A DNA stretch of 64,000 nt from Anthopleura xanthogrammica (taxonomy: Eukaryota; Cnidaria; Anthozoa; Actiniaria; Actiniidae). A model generated the notes under the pieces. It was not told the origin of the DNA, ran no database searches, and worked only from the letters and a program-made list of their open reading frames with translations. The stretch spans positions 3,849,047 to 3,913,046 of the forward strand of contig OZ025210.1 of the NCBI GenBank assembly GCA_964019055.1, read 5' to 3'. The first letter of the stretch is position 1. Every line of letters begins with the position of its first letter. Both the position numbers and the translations under genes were made by a program. Shown one piece after another: positions 23,242 to 34,078 of the stretch.

Positions 23242-26200
23242 TTAAGTGATTGTCAACTTTGAGTTTAGATTGGGATCTGCCTTGGTTGCCATGATAACCA
23301 TGAGTTGCTCATTTGGCACCAGGCCACTTGGCTGCACAACCTATATTTCAAACATATTTGTTGATTAATTATTTGTAAAACAATAAGTGGTGAGTTGGGT
23401 TGAGGTGAATGCATGGATCCACTCGGACCCATGGACAATCAGCATCCCATGAAGCTGTTCTTAGGGTCATCCCAAAATGTTACATGGTAAAAGCTGAAGT
23501 TACGATAGAATATTTGCACATTCTTTCACAGAAAAATTTCAGTCATTTACTTTGAATTTCTCTGACGACAGTTGAAATACAAATCTTACCTCCATAAGAT
23601 CTGTAGGTGACATGTTACTCAAATTGACAAACTGTGATATCAATGGCTTTGCTAGCTCATCCATACTAACATCTGCATGAAAAGAAAATATATTCTTCAG
23701 CATTTTATAATCAGAGTCCCTGATTGATAGAGAAGATTTCACATAAGTGTTAAAAGTCACGGTAAACGGCACGGTTACGGCGTGGCATGGACATGACACC
23801 AAATGTAATGTCAAAAGTTTTCATACATGGCACGGCACTGACATAGTCACGGCAAGCCATGGTCGGTGCCATACGTTTTTCATAGTCATGAAAACTGCTC
23901 AAAAAGCTCAGTTTGCTGTCTGGGTCAGATCAAAACACTGTAATAACATCTATTATAATTGCCACATGATAACTTGATTGCCTATAATTTTCAACTCACC
24001 CATTTTAGTACTCCATGTTTTAGACCATTCCATAATTGCTTTAAATATGGAAACTTCATTTGCCTGTGAAAAAAATATTTTCCCAAAATTGTAGTTCCAA
24101 AAAGTATTAGTCCCTCTCCCCTCCCCTCCCCCAATAGAAAATCAGTTGAAGGACCCCTACCCCACGCACCCTCCAATGGGAAAAATTTATGTTTGTCCCT
24201 ATTACCCCCAGAAAGTTGCAGACTATGCCCTCCTAGACCCAAACTTCGATCAATTCCCACAGGGAGGAGGGGGGGGAGTGATCTAGACCCAACTACAAAA
24301 TAAGCTCTCATACCTTGTTTAGATTGTAGAGTATTACTCTAAAGCTCTTGTCTGATAAAAGACTAACTTTACTAACATCTAATTCCTCAATTTCTACTTC
24401 TGTTAAGAACACAGCAATCTAGAAAGAATGAAAAAAATACATATTTGAATGGGAAATCTTAAATGAGTGCCTAGCCTAATTAAATCCCCCTATGCATAGA
24501 GAGAGGAAGGAAGGAAAGAGAAGAGGCTTTTTCGAGAAAAGGAGGAGAAGGAAATAAAATTGCACCTTTCTTTTTCCTCCATTTTCACCTTCAGTGGCCT
24601 CTCCCTTTTTGGTATTGCTAACAGGTAGTCTAGAATACTACTATGTGAGAATAAGTCTGAGTCATACCTTGTTTCTTATCATTTCCTGTACCTCAGGGTA
24701 GCTTGTGTATTGATCTATTGACTGCAACATTGTGTAAAACTATAAACAGAAAAGATTATATTAGTCATTACAAAGGGTTTTCAAAAATTGAAAATTTCTA
24801 TGTTACGGTTGTTCTCATCTCAAAAACATGCGCAGTTTGCTGTCATGACAAAATAGGGTTTCGCTAGATGTCAATAAAATTGTTTCCATGATATTGTCTG
24901 AAAACCAAAGTTTTAAGGGCATGTGCCGAAGGAATGGAATTGAAATGCCTTGATTGATGTCCACCAAAAATTATATACTTTATTGCAAGAACCATTGCGC
25001 ACGTGCTATTGAAAAGCACTGTGATGCCTTCCCCCTTGATTCCTTACCATTGATGCATCAAGACACTCCTCAATACTGTCCACACAGACTTGCTTTACTT
25101 CAGGTATCTCATAGCAGTGAGCAGCACACAGTAGTCCAGGAAGGATACTTGGTGCGATGTGGCAAGATCCTGTATGAAGGTACCTTAACAATGCCTCAAA
25201 TACATCTGGCTCAAATTCATCAATGATGTACTGTTGACAGGTCAAAAAAGATTGTCAAAAAATAATCAGAAAAAGACTGAATACATCTTACTGCTATTTT
25301 CTGTAGTAAGATGACAAGATTCCCAAATGATGGCATCCACCAGTGATGCCAAAACGCAAATTTCATTAAATATCATACATGTGGAAACCGTAAAAAGACT
25401 CATTTTCAAGAGTCCCAGAGTTTGAGGAAATTTTTTCTTGTTTCTTGACATTTTCTGTACTACCTGAACAAAAACAAACTCACTTCCTGTTGAGCATTAT
25501 TTTCTTGCTTTCCATTTTTCTGGTTCCGCTGTTCCAGATCAGAAAACGCAGCCAGCACCACATCATCTTCACCAGTACTTGCTGAGCGATGCTTGTTTAA
25601 ATTAAACTTTTTACTTCTTGAGCTTCCAGGCAGTTTTGAACTGGTGATGTTCCAGGATGACACGACGTTGCGAGGAGAGGTAGGCGATGTGGTGCCATCT
25701 GAGCTTATTTTTTGTTGAGAATCACTAGATGCTTGATCCTCAACCAAGAGCTTATGAAAGACACTGAAGACATTTAAAAAAATGGGTAAAAAGGTGTGAA
25801 AATGAGTTTATACGTTGGGAAAGCAAGGGTGGCATAGCATAGGGTGCTCATCTCTCAGCAATGGACCCAGGTTCGAGCCCTGTGGGGCTTGGCGCCATAT
25901 GTGACTAGAGTTTCTAGTTGATTGGTTCTCCTGTGCTTTAAGGGTTTTTCACTGGATTCTGCAGTTTTTCTCCCTCCACCAAAAACAACTTCTAAATTCC
26001 AATCCGATCATGAAACGAGGGCCACAGGTTTGTTAGCCACTGGCTATTAAGTGATGCCCTCATAAAAGTTGTAAAGTGCATCAAGACATTGTGAAATGCG
26101 CTGATAAAGAACTCCCAAATAAAAACAAAGACGTTTTTTGTATCACATACAAAAATTCAAAATAAACAAGCAACACTTTGCTCAGGCTAAAAATAGTAGT

Positions 26201-29200
26201 GAAACAAAACTATATGTCTGGAAATGATGACGTTCTTAGTCAATTTATTGATACCTGCTTCGTGCTGCCATTATTGCTCTGACTCCAAGAAACGCCTTCT
26301 TTTCGGATTTTCCTGTGAAGGTTAAACAACAAAAGTACATTTTAAGAATTTCAAATGTAAAGAGTAAACTCTAAAGGCATGGATACATGGTGCAACATTG
26401 CGCGCAATATTGCAGGTAATGTTGCTGAAGTAGGATCGTTTTCTGCTTCAGCAACATTGCGTGCAAGAAATTGCATCATGTGACATGGCTGGCAACATCA
26501 ATTGCCTGCAACATTGTGAGCAATGTTTCGAAAATGCGCTAAGTAAGAAAATCATGGATCTTCAGTTGATTAGCTGTTGCGCTGCATGTCAAATGAGAGG
26601 ACCATCTTCAGTTGCTCATCTCATAACCAAGGGAACTGAAGATGCAATGCCAGGTCTTCCTTTTCCCAAGTTACACGAAGTCTGCCAAGGGAAGTTTTCT
26701 TGCTTACCAACAATAAAGCGAACATCAGCCACTTGGCTTTTCCCTCCTAAGAGCGAGCTGAAGTCCTTGATCATCTGGTCAGTTGATTCAAATGTCTCTT
26801 GGAAGCCATCTTGAGAAGAAACGGAAGACCTGCAAAATATATGCATTCATGAATTACAATCTTTTCTGAAAAAGGTGTTAATCTCATGCGGAACTAAATC
26901 TATCAATCGATCACCATTACTATCAACACTAACACAATTATTATCAGGAACAACAACAACAGCATCAACAAGAACAACGATAATGACAGCCAACAGCATG
27001 AACATTACATTAATTTGGACATTTTTTACACACGCACCTGTTACTTTGCTGGTTCCGCCATCCATGCTCCCTGTACAACAGAATCAAACAGGATTAAAAT
27101 GATGGCACCTTCAAAGTTGGCACCCATAAAAGATGACTCATGTAAACAGCCTTGAAGAAAAGCGACTTAAAAACAATAACGCCCTTTATTAGTCGCTTTA
27201 TTTGTAACAGTAACGCAGATTCCATATGACAGGAAAATATTATGGCACACGACACGGTTACGGTACAGAATCCTCCACGGTATTCTTTGAACCAATCAGA
27301 GTGCGCGCGCGAGATTACTATTAACCCACTCAAATTTCGCAGACAGTTGGCATCCTAACGTTCACCGCGTGCTACGATGAACGTTACTCATAGGCATACA
27401 AGATATGAACTATGGAAGGCCCGGAAAAAATTTGCGCATTGCCGCAACACAAGGTAACAGACCTTTAGTAACATCAGGTAATCTTATTCAAAATCACTTT
27501 ACCTGAAGGGAAGCGGGTCCCGTTTTTCTCTTGTGTCTCCAGGACTCTTCTCGATTGATTCCAACAAGTCTCCCATCAGTTGACTCCTAGTTCGTTGCTG
27601 AAAAAAAACCACAACAGGTTTCCTCGATTTTACTGACAAAACTGGATGCCTCAGGAAACGTGTGTCCAAGTACTTACGTGCAATTTGGCAAAATTGGGTG
27701 CCTTGTGACAAGCGACTTCTCCGTTAATAACTTTGTTCAATAACCATTTTTTCAGCTCTGGGCCCTTGGATGTAAAGATAACGAGTTCAGTGCTTACTAA
27801 TGCTTGATAAGAAAGTAGCGCACAGAATAAAGTTTGCGCGTGATCTGGGAGTGTTGAGACGGGCGCGTGACTTTTTCGTCATAGCTTTGTTTAATAAACA
27901 TTTTTTGTTCAGCTTTGGACCTTCGTATGTGAAGATAACATGAGTTCTTTGCTTACTAACGCTTGATAGAAGAGAATAGCGCGTAGAAAAATGACCTGCG
28001 CAAAATTAACGAGAAGCGCTTACTTTTTCAAATGTACTTTTCTCGGCAAGGGAAGGACCATAAAAAGGAACTTGCTTTCTTGACACTACTGATACCTAAG
28101 ACAAAAAGAGAAAATAGTATGAAACAATTCAGTAAAAGTGGTACTGTGAAACTGTCACTGAGAAGGAAACGTGAATTTCCTTTGCAACGCAAAAGCAGAA
28201 ACGGAAATATTTTCTCATTCATAATTACGTGATCAGCACATGAACAGCCTATAGATATGTCATACAGTTTTTGTTTTCCGCCACTCAAAAATACCAACTC
28301 GGATCGTTTGGAATTTGATTGACGGAAGCCTCAAACTCATGCAGCTGAATTTTTGTCTGGCTCGCGCACTTATGAAAATAGGTATAAAATGAAAAGCTAG
28401 TTTATGTCTTGGAACAAAGGTGCTAACTAATAGCTGTGGACCAAATACCGGTATCCGAAATCAAAGTGTTTAGTTTTACGAAGAGAGGGAAAACGGAGAA
28501 CCTAGAGAAAACCCCTCGAAATTCCGGAGACAACCACTGAAACATCTCTACTCAAGTATATCACATCTTCGCGGATCGAAACAACAGGCTTAGAGCTGAG
28601 AGACTGCGCATTAGCAGTGCTCACTAACCGTGTTCCTTTTAACGACGCGAACACGTCTGTGCGCAAAGTGAATAAGAAAGAAACACCAAGTAAAAACACT
28701 TATTACAGGTTACTGATGTTTTGAACATTAGTTCTTCGTCTTTGTGCAAAAGTGATGTCTTGAAAGGTGGTCAGCTGAAAACCAAGCAGCGTTTTATCGT
28801 ATAAGCGGCATCTACAGTCGAAGCTATCGTAAACCACCACCTCGGGAAATCAGAAAAAGGGTCGTAACTATGAATGTTTGAACCAAAGGATTGAATGTTA
28901 GAACTTCATGTCTGAATTTTGGCACGAAAAACACGCCATAAATAACGAGAATGGGCTCTCATAAGCGGCAAAGCAAACGAGGTTTCAAAATCGTGTTCGT
29001 AACTAGAGCTGGTCGCTTACGAGAGTGTTCGTAAGGAGACCTTCGACCGCTGTTATTGCTTAAAATAATACGTTGCTAGCGTCCTCTAGTTGACCGCTTA
29101 CCGTATATTGTTTTGGATTGGTTTTCACATCAACTTGAACCACAACGAAGGTATGTAAGAAGTTTGATTTGATGCATTCTGGGTCGAACCGTGTCTGAGC

Positions 29201-32200
29201 AGCTTCTAAGAACACGACACAGGCTATATCATTACCTATGTGACGCTTTCTTTGTAACTAGAAGAAAAAAGAAGTGCTAAATAAATAATACTGATATACC
29301 TAGAAAAGTCAGTCCAGCTTTGCGCCCTAGAGTTTGGTTAGAAGGACGCGCAATTCAAGTTTCAATAAAGTTTGATATTTGGGTTTTGTATTTGGTTTCG
29401 CGCTTGCTGTGAATTAGGTGGCAGAAGTCGGTAGTGCGAATCATTACACATTTACGCCTATATTGGTTCGTAATGCCAAATTCAATGCATTGGAACGACG
29501 AGTGAAATTACGGTATTTTTATCGAACTTCGTATGACTATGAAAAACCTAAGGCACGGACCGCGTCCTGCCGTGACCGTGTCAGTGCCGTGCCGTGTATG
29601 AAAACATTCGACATTCGGTGCAGCGTCCGCGCCGCGCCGTAACCGTGCCGTGACTTTTCACACTCATACGAAATCTGCTCTAGCGCGCATTTTTTTTCTG
29701 CTTTTCACTATCTGTCTTTCGTTTTCACGACAGAAAAAGAAATGCGCAAGACAAGTTCAAGATGGCGGAGAACATGCGTGACTAAACCACAGGGACCCCA
29801 TTCAGTTGAAATCATCATTACTAGTAGTCGCTAATTACCTTCTGGGTATCTTTCTTCTCAAATGGCAGCAGTGTGGACACATGAAACATAACCTGCTTGT
29901 TACCATTCTTCGAGTGCACCGAGTATGTACCTGTTAGGTCATTGGCTATATCCAATCCACCACGATACTCGCTAAAACCCTTCAGTCTTACTCGGTCACC
30001 AAGTAAGTCCAGGAAGTCATCAAATGCTTTGCTGTGCTCTTGATTACTGAAGATTTGTTCTTCTGTTGTTTGACCTTCTTTCACATAAAGCAGACCAACT
30101 TTATATTCATCTTTAAGAAATACCTGTAGAAATAATATCAATTGTTTTCATCAGGAAAAACCCTTGGTGATATTCCATTCATCCATTTACTAACCAAACA
30201 CACCCATTCACCCCACCCATCCGTCCATCCGGCGATCCATCTACTCTAATGACCCATCCATCCATCCATCCATCCCCTCCCATCTATCCATCTATCTGTC
30301 AATTCATCCATCCAATCAACCACCCACCCACCATCCACCCACCATCCACCAACCCACCATCCACCCACCATCCATCCATCCACCCACCCACCCACCATCC
30401 ACCCACCCACCCATCCACCCATCCACCCATCAATCTATTTACTTATTTATCAAGAGGCTATGAACCTTATCTATTCTCAGTAATTCTGCAGGAGCAGCAG
30501 ACATTTTGATAGGCTTCAACTGAGCTTCCAAGCCAATCACTTTTGACAGAAATTGGACAACATCTTCATGGCTGTATGGACTGGTAGAGATACTGCTTAC
30601 TGGAAGCATACCATGAATAACATGTGATGATGAACGAACCATAATTCTGAAACATTTAGAAAAAAATAAGATGTGAATTCATTCTCACTGTGACAGAATA
30701 AGTAATTTAACTGAAGAGGAGGGGTGAATATGATAAAAACGATAAAGGAAGTTAGAACAATAGTTTCAGCTGCAGATCTAGGATTTTGGCAAAGAGGGGT
30801 TAGAAATGTGAGGTTTGGTCAGACCAAAAGCAACAACTCTGGCCCCGTACCAGCTATTTTCTGATCAGGGGGTTTGTAGTTGCCATTCTAGAAAGGTTGT
30901 TTGATAAACCTCCCCAGCCTCCCCTCCCTTAGATCCACCCCAGAAACCCATGGACAGGCTATCATAGAAGAAGAGAGCACTTCAATTATATTCCTGGCTC
31001 TGATAACCTCCCTTTATGTCAGGCTCACAGGTGTACAAAAATCAAAATATTTTAAAATTTTATCAAAGTTGACTGCTTGAGCGTTTTATTTTTTCTAATC
31101 AACGCTTATTTCATAGTCTGATGCTTCCTTCTACCACTGATAACGCTACAATATAATTATGATAATTTTTAGTTTTCTTAAAAAATTGCATATCTTGAGT
31201 TTGCCCATCACTTTCTTTTTAATTAAGGCAAAGTATTTGATATCCTTTTTGTTAAAGGATAAATAAATTGGATTTTCGATGCATTGATCGAACGGATAAT
31301 TGGTTTTATCATTGAAAACATTTTGCTTTCAGAACCAATATTTGTAAACTATACACCCAGAGGGCAAAGCACAATAATTATATAGAATATTCAAGAAGAG
31401 AGCGTATTTTCAGATCCTATAAGGAAACAGAGTAATAAGATTTCAAGGGCATATTTCCATAGAATTATTTTTACGAAAGAAAAAAAATGGTGTATCATTC
31501 GCTATCATCAGCTGACGTTGAGGTGTCGGCAGATTGTGAAGTAGTTACGATGGTATCAACACTGAATCTAATTAAATATATCTGTTGTTCAAAGATCGAC
31601 ATAGCGAAACAGCTCTAGAAACAAAAAGAAGGGTATCAGTTGTTTTCATTTTCGAGGTAAAAAAAAAGCAGTTTCGGTATTATTTATAGCGTTCTGTTGA
31701 ATTTAAGGAGCTGCCACAAGCCTTCAGACAAAGAACAACACGGCGTTCTCATGAACATAAACAAAACCCTCGTGGCTTTCGCTTTGGGATTTTATGGAAT
31801 TCAAGGCGAAAGTTCCCTGCCGTTTTTGACATATCTAACGAGAATAAGCGGAAAGGGTCTTTTGTTGACAATATTGTAACGCGTGGTTTGAAGAAATTTC
31901 CATTGTGAAACAGCGCCATTTTATCAAAACCTCAAGATAAGCGCCATAAAAAGATATAAAACAATGCATATTCAAAGAAAAAACAAAACTATAGGAATAT
32001 AACAGAAGAAAAATATGTTGATAGCATACTGAGATACTAGTAAGATGTTTTTGTATTAAAATGCGTGATTTTTTTGGTCACTCTTGTAAGTGCAAGACTT
32101 GCCATGCTTTCATACAAATCCAAATGTCAACAAACCAGGATCATGAACCATCTTATCCCAACTAAATTATTATTAATAAAATGTGATAATTTTGGACAAA

Positions 32201-32842
32201 CAAATGAAGAATAAAACTCGTACAAGTAACCATCTGTTGTGGATTGTATTTAAAGTCATTTACGGCACTATAAAGGGATATTATAGAACAGTTAGCGCCA
32301 CTGAGAAAACCATTAGATTGCTACTCTGTCGTAAGATGTATTAAAATTACCATCCAGAGACCTACTTACCTGAGAAAATCCTTCGATTGTCGAAATTCTT
32401 GCTTAATTGTTAAAATAACAGGGCCGATTTTTTCATCTCTGCAGGAATAATTCCAGTGTTTAGAGCCATAAAAATAATTTTCGTAAATTTCTTCGGGGAG
32501 AACTTTGGTACAAATTTTCCCGCTGGAGCCGAGGTCGCGAAAACTGTTCACTAGTTTATCAGTTAAGTGCAAAACACTCTTCATTTTAGGGCAATTTTTA
32601 TCGGTACATTCAATCCAGTAGCCAGCCTTAGAGAGTATGAATGGATGTGAGCTGCAGATCTTACAGTTTTCTCCATTCTGAGTCTCTTCCTTATCGCGAA
32701 GTCCTCGCTCCTCTTCCAAGACCACGTCGTTCACTTGTGAACATGCTCGCTTAAAATTTCTCAAGACAGCGAGAAAATCAGAATTTTCAGTCCCCATATT
32801 GCCTCCATTCTGCTTATCACACGTAAAATTCTTGTTTTCCAT
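23242..32842 (-). CDS. RapGAP-BTB-BACK protein (Rap1GAP-like catalytic domain fused to BTB/BACK)
   Basis: Predicted cytoplasmic Rap GTPase-activating protein. Exons from the start: 32370-32842, 30466-30646, 29839-30123, 29102-29257, 28024-28095, 27678-27764, 27503-27597, 27038-27070, 26708-26829, 26255-26312, 25484-25763, 25048-25230, 24668-24739, 24314-24418, 24000-24063, 23590-23672, 23242-23340. Total 2448 nt, 815 residues, every junction in phase. The RapGAP part spans about residues 100-445: YWIECTD, FKVGLLYV-type [49 protein letters not shown] with catalytic Asn-thumb Asn322, and [11 protein letters not shown]. Then comes a short linker and a BTB domain (DVRFIVG at 496, [17 protein letters not shown]), split by a Ser-rich insert of about 85 residues. 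BTB resumes with [17 protein letters not shown], and a BACK region ([11 protein letters not shown]) ends the protein. The start is the ATG at 32842. Confidence 0.87.
23750..23885. repeat. CCGTGCCGTG-type GC-rich repeat element
   Basis: It begins AAAAGTCACGGTAAACGGCA and GGTTACGGCGTGGCATGG, and ends GGTCGGTGCCATACGTTTTT with CATAGTCATG. The element at 29540-29670 is its reverse-complement relative, with CATGACTTTTCAC-like ends. It sits in an intron of the RapGAP-BTB gene. Confidence 0.65.
24810..24965. repeat. Foldback relative of 38664-38878
   Basis: It shares GCTGTCATGACAAAATAGGG, GTCAATAAAATTGTTTCCATG and TTGATTGATGTCCACCAAAA with the element at 38664-38878, in the same order. Confidence 0.6.
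25832..26125 (+). repeat. tRNA-derived SINE in RapGAP-BTB intron
   Basis: A-box-like GGTGGCATAGCATAGGGTGC is followed by a clear B box, GGTTCGAGCCCTGTGG. The body TGATTGGTTCTCCTGTGC and CTGGATTCTGCAGTTTTTCT matches the other copies. The tail has GCCACTGGCTATTAAGTGAT and AAGTGCATCAAGACATTGTG. Confidence 0.75.
26380..26540. repeat. Foldback repeat with GCAACATTGCG blocks
   Basis: GGTGCAACATTGCGCGCAAT and GCTGAAG are mirrored by CTTCAGCAACATTGCGTGC, and further copies of TGCAACATTG follow. It lies between the first two BTB exons of the RapGAP-BTB gene. Confidence 0.55.
28480..28645 (-). repeat. tRNA-type SINE remnant, reverse orientation
   Basis: GAGGGAAAACGGAGAACCTA and ATCTCTACTCAAGTATATCA match the reverse complement of the SINE body. 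TCGAAACAACAGG then takes the place of the B box. It is inside a RapGAP-BTB intron. Confidence 0.5.
28811..29056. repeat. Mariner/pogo-like MITE remnant
   Basis: It begins CTACAGTCGAAGCTATCG. Blocks TCTCATAAGCGGCAAAGC and CGCTTACGAGAGTGTTCGTA follow, ending GGAGACCTTCGACCGCTGT. ACAGTCGAA...TTCGAC ends resemble pogo/Tigger-type termini; the superfamily is inferred. Confidence 0.45.
29540..29670. repeat. CCGTGCCGTG-type GC-rich repeat element
   Basis: CTATGAAAAACCTAAGGCAC and CCGTGACCGTGTCAGTGCCG lead in; GCCGTAACCGTGCCGTGACT closes it. It is the same element as 23750-23885 read on the other strand. Confidence 0.65.
30240..30440. repeat. CCAT/CCAC minisatellite
   Basis: Tandem tetranucleotide-based units (CCATCCACCCAC and variants) fill the intron between exons 2 and 3 of the RapGAP-BTB gene. 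The 86-codon open frame over it is an artefact. Confidence 0.9.
30647..32369. other. First intron of the RapGAP-BTB gene
   Basis: No coding sequence is seen. At 30760-30960 there is a possible repeat remnant (CAGATCTAGGATTTTGGCAA ... TAGATCCACCCCAGAA). The rest is AT-rich and otherwise plain. Confidence 0.5.
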
Positions 32843-34078
32843 CAATATACGTTTGCATCGAGCACAGACAGGTTAAAAACAAAGCGCACAAGATATTGAT
32901 GATGGACGTTGAGAAGGTTTGCTACGCTTGTACATGTTATTCGGTTACAACCTCGTTACTGACAGCTTTGCATACAGAAACATCATAGCCTCAATATCGA
33001 CAGCAATTGTCTGACTCGTCGAATAATAATATTCAAATCAACAAACAGTCTTACTCGATATTTCTCCGAGCCTACAGTGTGAATTAACTTCGTCGTCCTC
33101 TCTTAAAAATACAATAAAAGTCCAATATTTTGCTTCAAATCTTTCTCGAGTGTCCAAGTTAATTGACAGTGAAGTTCGTACGGTGCTCTTGTCTGTAATT
33201 ACAAACTCTTGTCTTCTCTTTGCGGAATGTAATGGAGAGGAATAACCAAGATCAGGACCCACAGTAATCAATAATTAAAGTCGACGCAATTATACCAGTT
33301 TATCAACCAAATGTTCCAATTGTTTGTCGAATGGTGGTCATTAGAGACCATTTACAGCTTTCGTTGAAGAGTGTCAGAGTATGAGGACAGCTTGGTGATG
33401 TTTGATTGAATGAAATATTCCGCATGAACTGACAGCCTTTTCAATATAAAATTCCCGAACCTTCACAGTACTTGAGGTAACTGACCAATCACAGCGCTGC
33501 ATTTTTGTAAGTCGAGTCGACCTGTCACCTGTTTTTACTTCCTGTGTCGCTTTGTTTGCGGTCCATTCGCTTGGGGTTCCTGTGGTCTAGGAGTGGATTA
33601 TCCTGATTATATTCTGCATGCTAAAGCGTATTTTTAGCAAAAGTGATAAGATTCACGACAACTTTTAGATAGTTATCAACATCATCAGTCTACACGACCG
33701 CAAAGGGAAAACAAGAAATTTTTGAAAAGAGTTAAATGGATTTCGTGAAAGATAACAAAGAGCATATCTATAAGTCCTGATATATCGCATCATGATCCAT
33801 AGTTCAGGGTCCATCCAATATGTAGCTGTCATCGCTTTATCATGAGATCTGTCTACCGCCAGACTTTGCACGCAGATAGTTCCTCATAAATGCTACCATT
33901 TTAGTGATGAAAACCACATGATAAAAATATAAATAGAATGGAATAATGGCATGTAATATACCATCTATTAAAGGTAGGCATAAATTATCATGAATTATTA
34001 CTTCTTACCCACCACAGGTATCCCAATTGTAAAAATCTAGTTCCGCAAAGCATTATGGATAAATAACACAGATCCAAG
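32843..34078. promoter_or_regulatory. Divergent promoter region, RapGAP-BTB / CENATAC
   Basis: Start codons 1,236 bases apart face away from each other. GGGGTTCCTGTGGTCTAGG at 33574 is a copy of the ACCACAGG motif seen near other starts. The CENATAC start is embedded in CAAGATGGCGGAC, a YY1-like sequence at the start codon. No supported gene lies in the gap. Confidence 0.5.

Noticed and set aside
30249..30509. 86-codon His/Pro/Ser-rich frame
   Set aside because: Translation of the CCAT/CCAC minisatellite inside an intron.
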